Assembly (NCBI GenBank): GCA_001687465.1
Contig: LVLI01000003.1
Span: 1 to 64,000 of the forward strand
Reading direction: 5' to 3'
DNA from: Halocafeteria seosinensis
Taxonomy: Eukaryota; Sar; Bigyra; Bicosoecida
DNA length: 64,000 nucleotides
In this document: in pieces, positions 1 through 11,995 of the stretch
How the letters are laid out: the number at the start of each line of letters is the position of its first letter
How positions within the stretch are numbered: the first letter of the stretch is position 1
Notes under the pieces: model-generated
What the model was told of the DNA's origin: nothing
What the model saw: the letters and a program-made list of their open reading frames with translations, nothing else
Database searches by the model: none
Position numbers and translations under genes: made by a program

Positions 1-835
1 GTCCCTTGCTTGGTGTACAGCAACTTCACAATGACTCAGATCGATAAGGTACCCTTACCTGCTTCCTCACGCTTTCTCTTCCGAGTTAATCTCTCGTTTT
101 CGCTTTCTGCGAAACAATCATACCGGATAACAAAGGCCTTCATGAGCACTCTCGGAGCCTCGCCTAAATCAACAACGGGTTGGTGTGCATGGCGACGACA
201 TAACGATTCCCTTTCTCACGGCTGTTCGTCCCGCCACACCATAGGACCGCAACTTCATAATGACTATTGGAAACGGCTGAAGCTTCCCATTTTGTCCCAA
301 GCTGGACTCCCAACCCACGCCTAAGTCACCTATGAAATACTCTGATACACATCCAACAAAACAGTTCTCACTACCGGTATTGGATCCATCCCACCAACAC
401 ACCTTACTGTCCATGGTAAGCAGCGGCTGCTGCGTTCGGAGGACAAATGCCGAGTGCACACTCATGCAAACGCCATAAACATCAGACGTATGATCAACTT
501 GGAGGACTTCCGGTACGACCAAAACGAGGCATGACGGAAAGCCGCCATCCACGATACCACTTGCCTCCCTCGGTAGCAACATCCACGCAGCAAGCACGTT
601 TAAGAAGACCCAGAAAAAAGCCATAACTCATCGCAGGATCACTCTCCCTATGCCCACCCCTCCTGGTTTCGGTAAAACAACGACCGTAATCAACTTGGAA
701 GGACGTCGTCCATCAAAAAAGGTCGGCTTTTGAACCCCGTCATTTAAAAAGACCCAGCAAAAAGACACAACTCGTTGCTGGATTACTATCCCTACGTTTC
801 CTTCCTTGCAACCAGATAACGTCCGCGCATAACCC
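1..835. other. Gene-poor stretch with diverged direct repeats
   Basis: No convincing gene is seen. Two minus-strand open frames of 93 and 151 codons lie here but look like chance frames: no recognisable domain and no consistent splice signals. The stretch does hold a diverged direct duplication: about 50 bases at 599-650 are repeated imperfectly at 743-794, both carrying an AAGACCCAG-A-AAAAAG core. A second similar pair (ATCAACTTGGA) lies near 494 and 688. Confidence 0.5.
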
Positions 836-1493
836 TTAGAAGCGCCAAAAGGGCCGGCGGGAATATACTGCTCCCTCACGAGAGAAACACAAATTGCGGT
901 CCATTCCAATCATCTTTAACACACACATAGGATCTCAGCAAAGCACTCAAACGCACCCAATATCTATAGGTGAGTAGGAACTTACCTATCTCGTGCGCGC
1001 ATAGTTTCCTAATCAAGGCACACAGCTTGTTGGTCAGCGAAAGTCCTAGAAGACCCACTTCCTGCGTAAATGAGGTAAATATACCGGCTCCCGACGCTCT
1101 CCACTCGTCAACTTTCCGTTTCATTTGGTCCCTCTCGTCGGGAGGGTACAAATCCTTGAGGCGTTTCTCTTCATACGCATCGCAAGCCTCACTGTCACCC
1201 AAAAGGAAACAAGCAGCCACGACCTTGTGCTTGACTTCCCTTCTTTGGTATGCTAATAGGGTCCCATTTCCTTCTTCGCGGCAAAGACATCCTAGGGCAT
1301 TATTAATAAGGGCTGATGTAACCTCCTCTCTTTCATCCAAACATTCTGTAATGCACTGAGCCCAGCGAACTTCATCCGTCACTTTGCATTCGTCCGGTAT
1401 AAACCAATCAGGAATCCCTTTCAACGCTTTGGATAGTACCAACTTTGGCGCTTCCTCCGGAGCTGCAGCTGCCATTCTGGCGCTATTGTCCAA
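836..1493 (-). CDS. Uncharacterised 179-aa protein
   Basis: Two exons are modelled: 1493-986 and 867-836. The donor after codon 169 is GTAAGT; the acceptor GAGCAG gives a ten-codon last exon ending RRPFWRF-stop in frame. Translation may start at 1493 or at the second Met (1475), which opens a short Ala-rich stretch. The protein is a compact, charged helical protein with several cysteines in the middle (ITECLDE, GCLCREE, ACFLLGDSEAC) and a basic aromatic tail. I do not recognise a family. The cysteine spacing weakly recalls small mitochondrial intermembrane-space proteins, but the CX9C pattern is absent. The first exon is well supported as coding; the last exon rests on splice signals only. 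Confidence 0.5.
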
Positions 1494-2713
1494 TGAGTTG
1501 GTGTGTTTAAACGTGTTGGTAGTGGGCTAAACGGCTCCGAAAGTCAGGCCTGCCAACTACCTGCAATAAAGCCTCACCCTCAGCACTGCCAGTCAGCAGA
1601 AAGGGACTGTTTGCGTCTCCGTCTTGAAACAAATGGCTGGACAACCCTTTTGATTCACTAACTTGTTGTGACAATATTGTCCTATCGGAGTGGGACCGTC
1701 CACTGGGACGTCGACGAACTTCAAGTCGACCCTATATACAGAGTGATATTGCAAGCATTTCCTGATATGACATGCATCTAATATTGTTGGGGTAGATTTA
1801 ATTATCTCAGTTGTGTGAGTGATTGTGTTCTTGCACTTGGAGATGTCAATGGGAGAGGAACGCGGGTGCCCTCCACACAGGGACAAAAAGGGTTGGGTGT
1901 TGAAGTTGCCCTTGCGCTCCCCCTGTCACGAAATACATGGGGACTCCGACCAAACCTCCAGCGTCTGGAAATATCGAAAGCATGCGATTACACACGGCAG
2001 CATGTGTTAATCGCCGCCATGGACAGACTAGGATCTCCTTATAAACTATTGAGGTTAGCCAAGAGCCTCACAAGTAACACATGGAATCTCGTGCTCACCG
2101 GCAATAGAATACCGTAATCGGTGAAAGAGACACTTACATCCTTACGAGTAACTACCGAATCCACGCACCATGGTACGAAATACTTGTAATCGTCAACTGA
2201 TGTAATTACGTCATAGACGAGCCACGTAGGAAAGCTGCAGTGAAATTGCCATTAAAGATTCGTTCTCGGCAAACCAGGAAGACCAGCGCAGAGCAGTGGT
2301 AGGAACGTACTGGAGCTGTCTCCGTTCTTGGTGCTGCAGAGGGCGCGTTGAAAAGGGCCTCGATAGCCTTGGAATCGTGGTGACAGCAGATGGCCAAGTC
2401 CATGTCAACTTGTTCCGTGCTGCTCTCCATTGCAATTCCTTGCGAAACGCGTGTCGCATTCTTCCGGTCCCACCTAAAATCGTTCAACGCGCAACATCAT
2501 CATGTCTTGGGTGGTCAGCATAGCTCGGAAACTATCAAATACCTTACAAATGGGTCATTTGGCACAGGTACTTCCTTCAATCCGGGCCGAGGGCCCGGAC
2601 GAATTCAGCCCGGATTTTTCATTCACCTCCAAGAAAACCACATGTGTGATTTATGCGTGTGCATGTGTAGGCCGTAGTATGTTGTTCGAAGCCGCACAAG
2701 GGGATCGAACGAA
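1494..2713. other. Long intergenic region upstream of VPS50
   Basis: About 1.2 kb without a gene I can support. Short open frames on both strands (for example 2206-2487 minus, 1815-2117 plus) have no recognisable domain. The 3' part, next to VPS50, holds the GC-rich palindromic motif at 2582-2598. Confidence 0.45.
2582..2598. promoter_or_regulatory. GC-rich palindromic motif upstream of VPS50
   Basis: CCGGGCCGAGGGCCCGG is a near-palindrome about 115 bases before the VPS50 start codon; a half-copy (AGCCCGGATTTTT) follows at 2607-2619. Almost the same word occurs twice between the E2 and bS6 start codons. Its position in promoters suggests a transcription-factor site; this is inference. Confidence 0.4.
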
Positions 2714-5700
2714 ATGAGCGAGTCGATGATGGAAAAGGCTCGACGGCGCCTGGGGTCGTCTTCTGGCGGCGGCGCCCGCGCTAGCCGAGGGGGTTCTGCA
2801 TCTTCTCAAGACATTTTAGCGAGTGCTGGCACTTCCAAGAACCCCCGGAAGGTGCGTATCCTTGCGAGTGCTGCAATCCGAACCTACCGCCATGGGCGAA
2901 CCTGTGATCTTGCAGGGATCTGAAGGTGTAAATTCGTCAGCTGAAATTGAACCAGACGAAGTGCTGGAGCAGTATGGATCCCAAGTGTATTCGGAGGATT
3001 TTGACCCTGTCCGGAGCATTTTGGTACGTGCAAGGTTCTATGCACGTTGCATTGATTGGTGTCCTTGTAACGTTTTACTTTTTTGGTATGTCGATTCCAG
3101 GAAGAAATGCCGGCGGAACCACAAGAGATGGGATACTACATGATGACCCAGCAAGAGCGGACTGATATTGCACGGGATGCCATTCAGTCGAGGTTGAACA
3201 AAGCGATCATGAATAACTATAACGAGCTGATTGGCGGAATGAAGCACATACAGGATATCGATCTTGATATCAGCAAGGCATCAGTTCAGATTGTGAACAC
3301 TCTGCGCAAAGTCAAACTTGTTAAGGATACGTTCGCACAAGTGGGGATTAGGATCGCTGCAAGGAGACGACGGAGAGAGAGACTAGTGCAAATCAAAGAA
3401 AAGCTTCAATGGCTGCATTCCTTGACCACTGCGCAATCCGACATCGCTGAGGCTTGTTGTAACTACAACTTTACCGACGCTATGAAGAAACTGCATCAGT
3501 CTCAGAAGCGGCTTCAAGATACGGCCCTCAGGAAGTACAGCGTTCTGGGTGATATACGATCGCGGCTACTCTCAGAAAATGCCTGGCCAGAATTACGAAA
3601 GCAAATAGACTCTTCTCTCCTGTTTCTCGTAAAGGAATGGTCGCAGAATGATCCACTACCAGGAAAGCAAGACCATGTGCTTCAGGGATTCGGTGGAACC
3701 CACGAAGAGCAGGGTACTGAGCTGCTCAATTTAAGTGAATTTAGTAGGCGTTTTTCGAATATTGTTCGTGGTTACAACGAACTGGATCGGATTACGGATC
3801 GGGTGAGCGGTGAGGAAGCTGTTCAACAAATCAACCAGTTGAAACATGCGACGGATATTCGTGATGATTCTGTCTGGGCGCAGTGGCAAGAAAATTCAAT
3901 TAAAGTTTCTCAGCTTGAGACGTTAGCTCATAAGATTCACAATTGTGTGGTCTCGTCGATCGCATCCACCACCAAAGAGGCTCTGATCAGCGTCATCCTA
4001 GAAGCCCGGGGAGTTACAGAGGGTGCATGCCGCGCACTTTACGAGAAAAGTAATGTTCTTAGTTGTGAAGAAGGGAAGGAGGTAAACACTGACGCTTTGG
4101 AGGAGTATGTGAATGAAGATGCCCGCTTGAAACAACTACGCTTTCCTGAGCTTTGCACGGAGTTGGCGCAATGCATAAGCCAAAAGCTCACTGATGATAC
4201 ACCAAGCACTCACTCCTTGAAGTTTTCAAGTTCCAGGAGGTCGCATAAAAGAGATTATGAAAATGTTAAAACATCCGGTACAACTTCTACTGTGGAAACG
4301 TCATGCAATGAGCTGAGTGCAGAAGGAACGCTGGTGCATGCGTTTTCGCGCATTGTTGCCGCTATAACTTCAGTGCTACATTCTCATTATCTAATGCTGC
4401 AGATGTTGAGAACTCCTTTGGATTCTAGAAACAGCTCTTGGGAATATGTGCATCGCTGCGGCGTGGAAGAACACGACTCGGTACAGGGAAAGACTTCAAA
4501 CAGTAAGGAAGAGCAGAAACTAGTCTCGGCATTGAAAGAATTGAGGACTGCCTCTTTGGCCAGCCGAGAAGACATTTGGATGGCGGCTCAATCCCAAGTG
4601 GGTACACTTTTGCTCTCTATAATCGGAAGTTGCGGAAACGATGCCCCTGAGGCTGGGGTGACAAGATGCTTGGCAATAGCTTTCGATTTTATGCACGTCG
4701 GCGCGGAGTATATAGGTATTACCGCCGTTCCTAAAAACGAAAATGATGAAAACGAAGAAGGAGTGAAGCCATGGAAGCTTTGGAAAGTTGTTGCTTCATG
4801 CTCGAAATTGCGGGATAGTCTTCATCTTGCTTGCTCACATTTAGTGGACTTCACGAGAACCCAATCTTTATCGAAACTAAGGACATTACTCAGCCGAGAT
4901 CAATGGGTCAGCGCTCCGGGATCTGCTGAGCACCATTGTGCCTTGTTGACGGAGCTGGGAAAGAGTTACGATGGGCTATCGTATACGTCCAACACGGAGT
5001 CGCGACACGTAGGTTCTGCTGCGGGCGCTGCTACGGTGTTCCTAGCGGAACGTAACAGGGTTCAGGCACATGAAGAGCCTATTTCTGCTCCTCTTCCAGG
5101 AGAAGCTTTTCGCTCGTGCAGTCTCCTCCGGTATATTGACTACCTCGTGTGTGCATCTACTGCTGCTTCATCAGAGGGTTTCCTTGCTGGCCGACGGAAC
5201 GAATCGCTTATGATGGGAACGCTTGGGTACGAACTCGACAAGGATACCAACAGTGACGCGTGGGCCTTGGTACCATCTCTAAATGAAATCCGTAATGCAA
5301 AATCACCCGAGGCTCTGGCAGAACACTTTGGTTTGCCGGCGTTTGCACAGCGAACAGCGAGAGAGTTTCAAAATTCAGATTTGAACCACTTCTCCAACTT
5401 TCCCAGTAGATCGTCAGAGGACGATCGAATGAGAGAAGTCTTTGCCTCTCTGGCAATCCTAGCGAGTGCTGATTCCAGTAGGTTCCAATTAGGCTATGTA
5501 TTTCCACGCTGGATGAGGGGTCGAGTGTTTTCAATGTATGGAGGTTGGGAAGACGTAAACAAGAAGCTGAAGCATCTTCTATCGCACCATTTAGTAAATG
5601 CGGAGACTATAGTTGCTACCGACGTTGACATGAGTGATTTTGCTCTTCCCGAGTCTAATCCATTTGGACGCGTTCAACACATGAAACCGTTTCTGGAATG

Positions 5701-7957
5701 TGTTTTATACGCTCTCCAAAATTTTGATTTGAACGAGAAGACTTTGCTGAAGGTATGCCCATTTTCACCGGAATCATTGAGGGCGAAGCAAACGGGCGAT
5801 TCCTCTAAAGTAAACGACAATAATGCCCGAGTGGAAGAAAAGAATGCTGATAAAGAAGCTGATGTGTCTAGATTTAGCAGCAGTAGTAGCGAGTCAGACC
5901 TTGCGTCGGAACGGGAAAGCGAGGACGAAGACTCTGTTGAGCTGGGAGACAACGATATAGAAGGGGTAAAGCTAGATGAGATGTATGAGCCCAGCAGTCG
6001 TTCGGCCTTCTGTAACATTGTCAACCTGTTGCTTTCGCCAGAGCTTCAGAGACATTTTGACAAAGATGGAGGAGGCTCAGGAGATATCATCAGCGGCCAG
6101 TTCTCACTGGCCCCCAGTCGTGTGGTGGTCGAAGGTGTGTTTGAGTCGATTCAGCAGTACGTTGAATTGGCTCAATGCCTTCCAGGCGTAGGAATAGAGA
6201 TATGGCAAGCGGTGGCAGATGTCATCCATTTATATATTTGCGCATTAGCGACATCGATGGTTGATTCTTCAACAATGACAGAACTGGTTGAAACTCAAGG
6301 CGTGCGAATGGAGAGAGTTATTGATAAGGCTGTTCAAGGCCGGGGCAAATCTCAATTCAATTGCTTCGATTCTTCAGATATACCGAAAACCTTGCTGGAT
6401 AACATTGACTCTGTGCCTCATTTCGACACGGCGACGTTCAAAACGTCGCTGCGGACGACAGCTGGATCTGTAGTTGCAGCTTCGTTACACGCAATGCTTT
6501 TGGATTCAGAAATCTCGAAAGGTGAAAATAACCGCAATTTTCCCAGAGTGTCATTGGAGACAGCTGTCCAGATGACTAGCTCCCGAGTGTTTGGATCGAA
6601 GCCTGCGGCTGAGACCAACGGTAAAGTTGGTTCAGCGCGCTTTGACGCTGTGAGAGATTTGTATAAGTTCATCACTGAGTCCAGGAGTAAGGAGCTCTTG
6701 CGATCACATCAATATCAGAAATTTGAATCGTTCGTGCCTATACTGAATGACACTGGCCTGCGCGAGCTCGCCGGTCTCCTGATGGAGGTAGGAAGTGACC
6801 CTTCAATATTCCCTCTGTTGACTCTCCGCGACCTGCTCTTATCGTCAATAGACTCCTTACAAGAGCATGGCGAGAAGCTGGATGGAACAGGAACTAGCAC
6901 TCAAGAAATAGGAAAGCCAGTAGGAAGGAGCCAATCAAAGAAAAAGCAGGGAAATCGTAATGATGTAATCCTCAGCCCGATAAAGTCGCGTCATGGAGGC
7001 TCTAAAGAGCAGTCTGCTAAGGAAGCTTTGGATTCGTTGCGGGAATCGTTACACACACAGGCCAGGAATCCTGGCCACTTTTTCAAATTGAGGAGAAACT
7101 CCTCCACAAGTGTTACATCTGGAGGCAGTAGAGAGCGCTCTTCTATTCAGACAGAGTGTGTGGCTGCTGAGAGCCTAATCTACGCGTTGAGTTTAGTGAC
7201 ATCTGCGAAGAAATGGCTTGAGATGACTATACCATCGGGCGGTCAGGGCAATCTTCAAGGATGGTACAATAGGCTTGTCACATCAGTTGTGGAATTAAGG
7301 GGAATCCTACTTGCGCAAGCTGCAGGCTCAATATTCTCAGACATCGATGGTCTTCCCGATATGGTAACATCCAAGAAGTGGAACTCCATTCGTGACTTCT
7401 CCGAAGTTGAGCATTCTGAATATATTAAACCCATCACTTCGGAGATATTGCAAGCAAGGAGATATCTGGACGCGGAATGTGGAAAGATTGATGTGAGGAG
7501 ACCAGCTACCGAAGGAAAAGTACCGAGCACCTCTGCGCTGGGCATCGAAGCTATTTTGAATGATAGACTTATGCTTGGATTTATCCGTGGAGTCGCTCGT
7601 GTGCCGAATTGCACTTTTGAGGGGAGAGGTTTGATGACGATGGATGTAGATGCCATTTATCGCGCAATGAATCACCTGTTCCATCGACCGCAACAGTATT
7701 CTATTCGGTCTAAAGAACTGGTGGTGTCTTATATCAAAGCCTACTACTTTGATAGGGAGGAGGATATTGCCCAGTGGATCAATGACAATAAATATCGGTA
7801 CCCGTTGGAAGCATTCATAGGTTTGTTGAACAATGGCCCTGCGTCTGCTGAAATGAGGAAGACAGGCTCTTTGAATAAACGAAGAGATGATTGTAAGGAT
7901 GCTCTAATGGAGAGGATTGCGGAAGAGTTGAACGAAACGCTCGACTTAAGACCGTAA
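2714..7957 (+). CDS. VPS50: VPS50/syndetin, EARP tethering complex subunit
   Basis: Three exons: 2714-2851, 2916-3023, 3101-7957, giving 1700 aa. VPS50 replaces VPS54 in the EARP complex (with VPS51-53) and tethers recycling-endosome vesicles. Support: an N-terminal F-DPVR-IL motif (about residue 73-80) as in syndetin; a helical tether domain from about 110 to 330 (NNYNELIGGMKHIQDIDLDI region); and a C-terminal block near 1620-1670 (SYIKAYYFDREEDIAQWI) matching the family's conserved end. Animal syndetin is about 960 aa; the extra length comes from long poorly conserved inserts, including a Ser/acidic stretch near 1000-1030 and a basic Ser-rich one near 1350-1440. The start is the first Met of a low-complexity Ser/Gly leader. 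Sec8 was considered, but both conserved ends fit VPS50 better. Confidence 0.82.
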
Positions 7958-8116
7958 AAAGTTGTGTGTCTGTCTTGGCTATCTCTAGGGAGCGGTATAA
8001 CTATTTCCTTCAACAATCCATATCCTGTAGTTTGTCGACACTCCTGAATATTGACAGAAAAATAAGTTTTCCTATACACATCTGTTTCTGTTCAGAATAG
8101 TATATGTGATTCGGCT

Positions 8117-8933
8117 TTATTCTTCCATTGTTTTATCCACGGTTCGCCGAACTTTCCGTCTGAACTGTCTCTTATCGTCTCGGAACATCTTCTGCAGCGA
8201 CAATGAGACGGCATAACCCAGGTATCATTCCTAGACTCACACTGTGCGAGCAATAATGGAACGAGATGGTTCAACTTACTGCTGCGTCGATATTTGCCGG
8301 GGAGTTTATATTCGGGTCAGCCAACATACTGACAACTGACATTAGAACCGCCTCCACACCAATAATAGGTCTCCAGCGTTCTTCTGCTGTTTCTAATTCG
8401 TTCATTTCATCCGTTCCAGGTGGGTGAAGAATCGATATACAGACGCGACCGTCTTCATATACTGCAATACGTACGAGGAAGTCAAGTCACTCAATTCCAA
8501 CGAAGGAAGCGAAACATTTTGTTCTCTCTTGGGAAACAGAGGTCAGGGGCGACTATTTCCCGTGGGACCAAACCAAATTAACACACACACACACACACAC
8601 GTACTATTTGGATGCCACATTTCCGAAGTAAACTTCATATCTGGGGGGCTATTGGGGAAATCCTCCGGGAAACTCAATTCTGCTTTGAAAAAGCCTTCTT
8701 CACTGCATCCCAAAAAAAATTTTGAAAAATTCCCTACTTTTTCTTCTCTCTCCGGGCAATGAAACAGACACTTACTAGGGGGTCCCTGCGGGCCCTACAA
8801 TGAGCACATCCCACTGAAATAAGTCATCATTTCGTAAACCCACAGACACGCCTTCCGGAGGGTTCTTGGATAATTCAGAGAACTGGCGACGCAATAACTC
8901 TTGCGCATACCGCTTCCCACCTGAACTGGCCAT
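8117..8933 (-). CDS. UBE2G: Ubiquitin-conjugating enzyme E2, UBC7/UBE2G type
   Basis: Four exons: 8933-8776, 8702-8605, 8461-8280, 8191-8117; 170 aa, the usual size. It carries thioester-linked ubiquitin to E3 ligases, in this class mainly for ER-associated degradation. Visible features: N-terminal helix and NPPEG turn (24-28), the HPN motif at 83-85, catalytic Cys93 in [12 protein letters not shown], and the roughly 13-residue acidic insertion after the active site ([13 protein letters not shown]) that marks UBC7/CDC34-like enzymes. The C-terminal exon holds [11 protein letters not shown] and ends normally. Intron 2 contains a pure CA repeat. The start used is MASSGG; an upstream in-frame Met at 8996 would add 21 residues without family support. 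Confidence 0.93.
8581..8600. repeat. (AC)10 microsatellite in an E2 intron
   Basis: Twenty bases of uninterrupted AC lie at the 5' end of intron 2 of the minus-strand E2 gene, directly after its GTACGT donor (read as GT on that strand). Confidence 0.95.
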
Positions 8934-9018
8934 CGTGACACATATACATCTACTCGGACCGCTATAATCACCACACAATACGCATTTAGTACCCATCTAA
9001 TACAAGTCGAATGGAATT

Positions 9019-9066
9019 CCGGGCCGAGCGCCCGGATTTTTTCTCCTCTCCCGGGCCGAGCGCCCG
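9019..9066. promoter_or_regulatory. Two copies of the GC-rich palindromic motif
   Basis: CCGGGCCGAGCGCCCGG at 9019-9035 is repeated at 9051-9066 (last base changed), 15 bases apart with a T/C-rich spacer. They lie between the divergent E2 (start 8933) and bS6m (start 9133) genes, so they sit in a shared promoter of about 200 bases. The same word with one change is upstream of VPS50. Confidence 0.45.
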
Positions 9067-9132
9067 AGGCCCTTTATTAAGGTGTATATGGACGATGTTG
9101 AAAGTCGAGTGGGACAGTAAAGAAGTAAAACA

Positions 9133-9567
9133 ATGCCGTGTTACCGACTCTTGTGCTGGGCGCGGCCAGAGTCGTCGCCCAAGGAACTGGCGGAAACCTT
9201 CAGGAACTTAGCTCGTTTGGTGTACCGGGAGCAGGGACAATTCAGAACTATTGATAATTTAGGCGTCAGGCCCTTGGGATGGACGTTACGAAAACCCTAT
9301 GAGAGGTTCAATGAGGCGAGGCTCGTCGAGTGCAAGTACGACATTGCGCCGGATGGGAAAGATGAACTGGAAAATTACTTGAAAAGTTCGACACCGGTGC
9401 TCCGATATTTCCACTTTAAAGACACTTCCAAATTAGGCGAATTCAAACGAGGAGCACCAAAGAAGGGTGGCAAGAAACATTTGACAGCGGAAATGCTTCG
9501 GACAGGCCACTTATTCAACCCTGAAACTAACAAAGTAGAGCGAGATCCCTTCGACATCACACGCTGA
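9133..9567 (+). CDS. MRPS6: Mitochondrial small ribosomal subunit protein bS6
   Basis: Single exon, 144 aa. bS6m binds the platform of the mitochondrial small subunit next to bS18. It has the family start (MPCYRLLCWARP replacing the bacterial MR-YE), the central NLGVRPLGW strand (bacterial ENLG-R-L-Y-I), and the ending part in which Val-Leu-Arg-Tyr-Phe corresponds to the S6 last strand. A basic C-terminal extension (KRGAPKKGGKKH, then DPFDITR) goes beyond the bacterial length, as is usual for mitochondrial forms. No intron. Divergent from the E2 gene; the start ATG is the first in the frame. Confidence 0.85.
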   Translation: MPCYRLLCWARPESSPKELAETFRNLARLVYREQGQFRTIDNLGVRPLGWTLRKPYERFNEARLVECKYDIAPDGKDELENYLKSSTPVLRYFHFKDTSKLGEFKRGAPKKGGKKHLTAEMLRTGHLFNPETNKVERDPFDITR

Positions 9568-9937
9568 ACAAGTCATCATTTGCACTGACGCACCCAAGCA
9601 GCTGCACACGGAAGTATAAATGCTTAGGGATCAATGGAACAAAGAATATGAATCCTGGTTCGAAAGAAAGACTTCCAGCTATCCTTGGCGTCTGTGTCTT
9701 AGGAGAACAAGCAACGTATCAGGGGAGCTGCCGCTGTAGCAGGTCCACAACCATAAGCATGGTCATCCTTGCTTATTTCGAACCACCAGGTTCCGTATAG
9801 GATATGTGATAGCCGATTAATACGGTATAGTACAATTGCACGGCATGGGAAAACAGCAACAATAGACACACAAATGATGGGGAATACTATATGTGCGGAG
9901 TATGTGTTATTATTCTTGCTATCTTAAAGCATAGGAC
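9568..9937. other. Intergenic 3'-3' spacer
   Basis: About 370 bases between the converging bS6m and HGD genes. I see no gene, RNA gene or repeat here. It is one of the few convergent spacers in this window that is not extremely short. Confidence 0.5.
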
Positions 9938-11995
9938 TTAATTGGGCTTCTTGATTTCCACATCCTTCTTCTTGGGGTCAAACAACTGCAAAGAATCGCC
10001 AGTATCCATTGTTAAAAGCATGTGAAGAAGGAGAACCCAGAACAACACCGACACCTTACCTTAGGAAGTTTTTCCCAACATTTCTGATATTCCATTTCTC
10101 TCTGCTCACAGTTGAGAGCGTAGTCGGTGAGTCGAAGCATGAATGAGGTCTCGAACATGAATGCCAATCCGCTTCCAAACCACTGAGGTTCCAAATTGGC
10201 TGTGCTCGCCGCGTAAAATGTGTCCGAGTCTGGTCCATGTGGAGTCATACAAGAGTGCAAACTGGCTCCACCGGGAACGAAACCAACTTTTGCGTCATAC
10301 TTCCCGTATACCATTCCCATATATTCAGTCATGCAGTTGCGGTGGTAGTAAGGTGGACGGAAGGTGTTATTCATCACCATCCACCGGGGCGGAAAGATTA
10401 CAAAGTCCGCAACGGCGACACCAGGGGTTGTCGAAGGGGCGGTGAGTACTGTATAAATCGAGGGGTCAGGGTGGTCAAACGTCACGCTATTCATGCAGCA
10501 GAAGTTGTCCAAATTGTACTTGTAGGGAGTGTAGTTTCCATGCCACGCGACGACATCGAAAGGAGTATGCTGCTGCTTGGTTTCGAATATTTCACCCATG
10601 TACTTGTTTACAATTTTGAATTCTTCATCTTTATCTTCGTAATGAGCAACGGGTGTCAAGAAGTCTCTAGGATTGGCCAATCCATTTGCTCCAATGGGAC
10701 CAAGATCCGGAAGCTTGAAGTGCACTCCATAAACCTCCAAGATATACCCCCTCGAGGGCCCATCGACATCTACACTGAATTTCATTCCTGATTGAATGAC
10801 AACGATTTCATGAGGAGCAACACTCAAACGTCCAAACTCAGTAGTGATTGTTAGGGTTCCCTGCTGTGGAACTGTGAAGCAAACGTCATCCATTCATTTT
10901 CTCCATCTCGAATAGTTCTGCCCATTGCGAATGGTACGTACCTATCAAGAAGTCCCCATCGGAGTTGTAGAAAGCTTCGTTCCCCATACTAGAATTGCAG
11001 GCAAATAGGTGAATAGCGATACCACTTCTTGAGGCAGGGTCACCAGCACCACCTGTGTCGGCAGAAAATATTCGGTATAGTTACACACTCGGTGGATCGA
11101 CACCAACAAGCTTCCTACCTTTGGTGCGAAGGCCTTGCAAAAAGGTTGTTTTCTCCTCTGGGATAGGTTGCGGTTGCCAACGCATCTGTAAATGCATCCA
11201 CACTTGTTCTACCCTCCACTTCTTGTATGTACCACCACAAAACTGATCATACCTGGTTCGGGTCAGCATGCGCCTTCGTGAAGTCACAGCGGAGGTTGGG
11301 GTAATCCTTGCATTTCAAAGCTTCATGCTGCACAGAGGGTCTAATACGATACAGCCAGCTGCGGTCCATAATCGCGGAGCAACCATCAGTGAACAGTTCT
11401 ACTGAAATATAGCCACTGCGGACCGTCGTACGTACCTCCGCTTGTTTTGGGCACGTGGAACGGTGAACGCCGTTCCCGAGAGTTGCTCGGTGTAGAGGCC
11501 GTACGGGCACTGCAAGAGCCACAAGCACAAAATAGAGAATAAAGTTATCCCGTGGGTCACTCTTAAAACCCAGAAACCACACACGAGGACAACCGTAGAA
11601 CAGAGACCAGAATCCGGCGTAATACCCTCTCTTTAGTCAAGATACCAATCCGCAGTTCGTTGCTAGCAAGGCCACAAACGACACGCTCTTGCGCCATGTT
11701 CCTTGTTTGTGCCAGGGTATACTTGATCGGGCCTGAAACACGCTTCGCCGAGGGACCTGCCTCTACTAGAATAGAATATCCAACCTACCTTTTGTGGATT
11801 GTTCTGCCCTTTAGGCAGAGCTCCTTCCAGCGCTTCGGTCGCGAATTCATTGCCAAATCCCGACATGTACAAGAAGGGGTCACTCTCAAAGTCTGAGCGC
11901 GTGCACCCATTCAGACGGGACCGCTTCTCGATGGATCCATCGTGTGTATCAGCGCCCGGAGCGCTTCGCTTCTGGCCACGTTGTGAAGATGACAT
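9938..11995 (-). CDS. HGD: Homogentisate 1,2-dioxygenase
   Basis: Seven exons: 11995-11789, 11509-11436, 11358-11253, 11185-11119, 11052-10942, 10871-10060, 9985-9938; 474 aa. This non-haem Fe(II) enzyme opens the ring of homogentisate to maleylacetoacetate in tyrosine breakdown. Conserved blocks run in order: [66 protein letters not shown] and [12 protein letters not shown]. The iron ligands are visible: His and Glu in [12 protein letters not shown] (about 362 and 368) and His in MTPHGPDSD (about 398). About 45 extra residues at the N-terminus (Ser/Arg-rich) precede the conserved domain. The start at 11995 is the Met nearest to it; an upstream in-frame Met (12160) is possible. Confidence 0.95.

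Noticed and set aside
169-909. Minus-strand open frames of 151 and 93 codons read as separate genes
   Set aside because: No recognisable domain, odd composition, and the diverged repeat at 599-794 runs through both in different frames.
2714-7957. Exocyst SEC8 or VPS54 for the 1700-residue tether
   Set aside because: The N-terminal DPVR motif and the C-terminal YIKAYY block fit VPS50.
8424-8762. Plus-strand 112-codon frame over the E2 gene
   Set aside because: It is antisense to well-conserved E2 exons and its CA-repeat intron.
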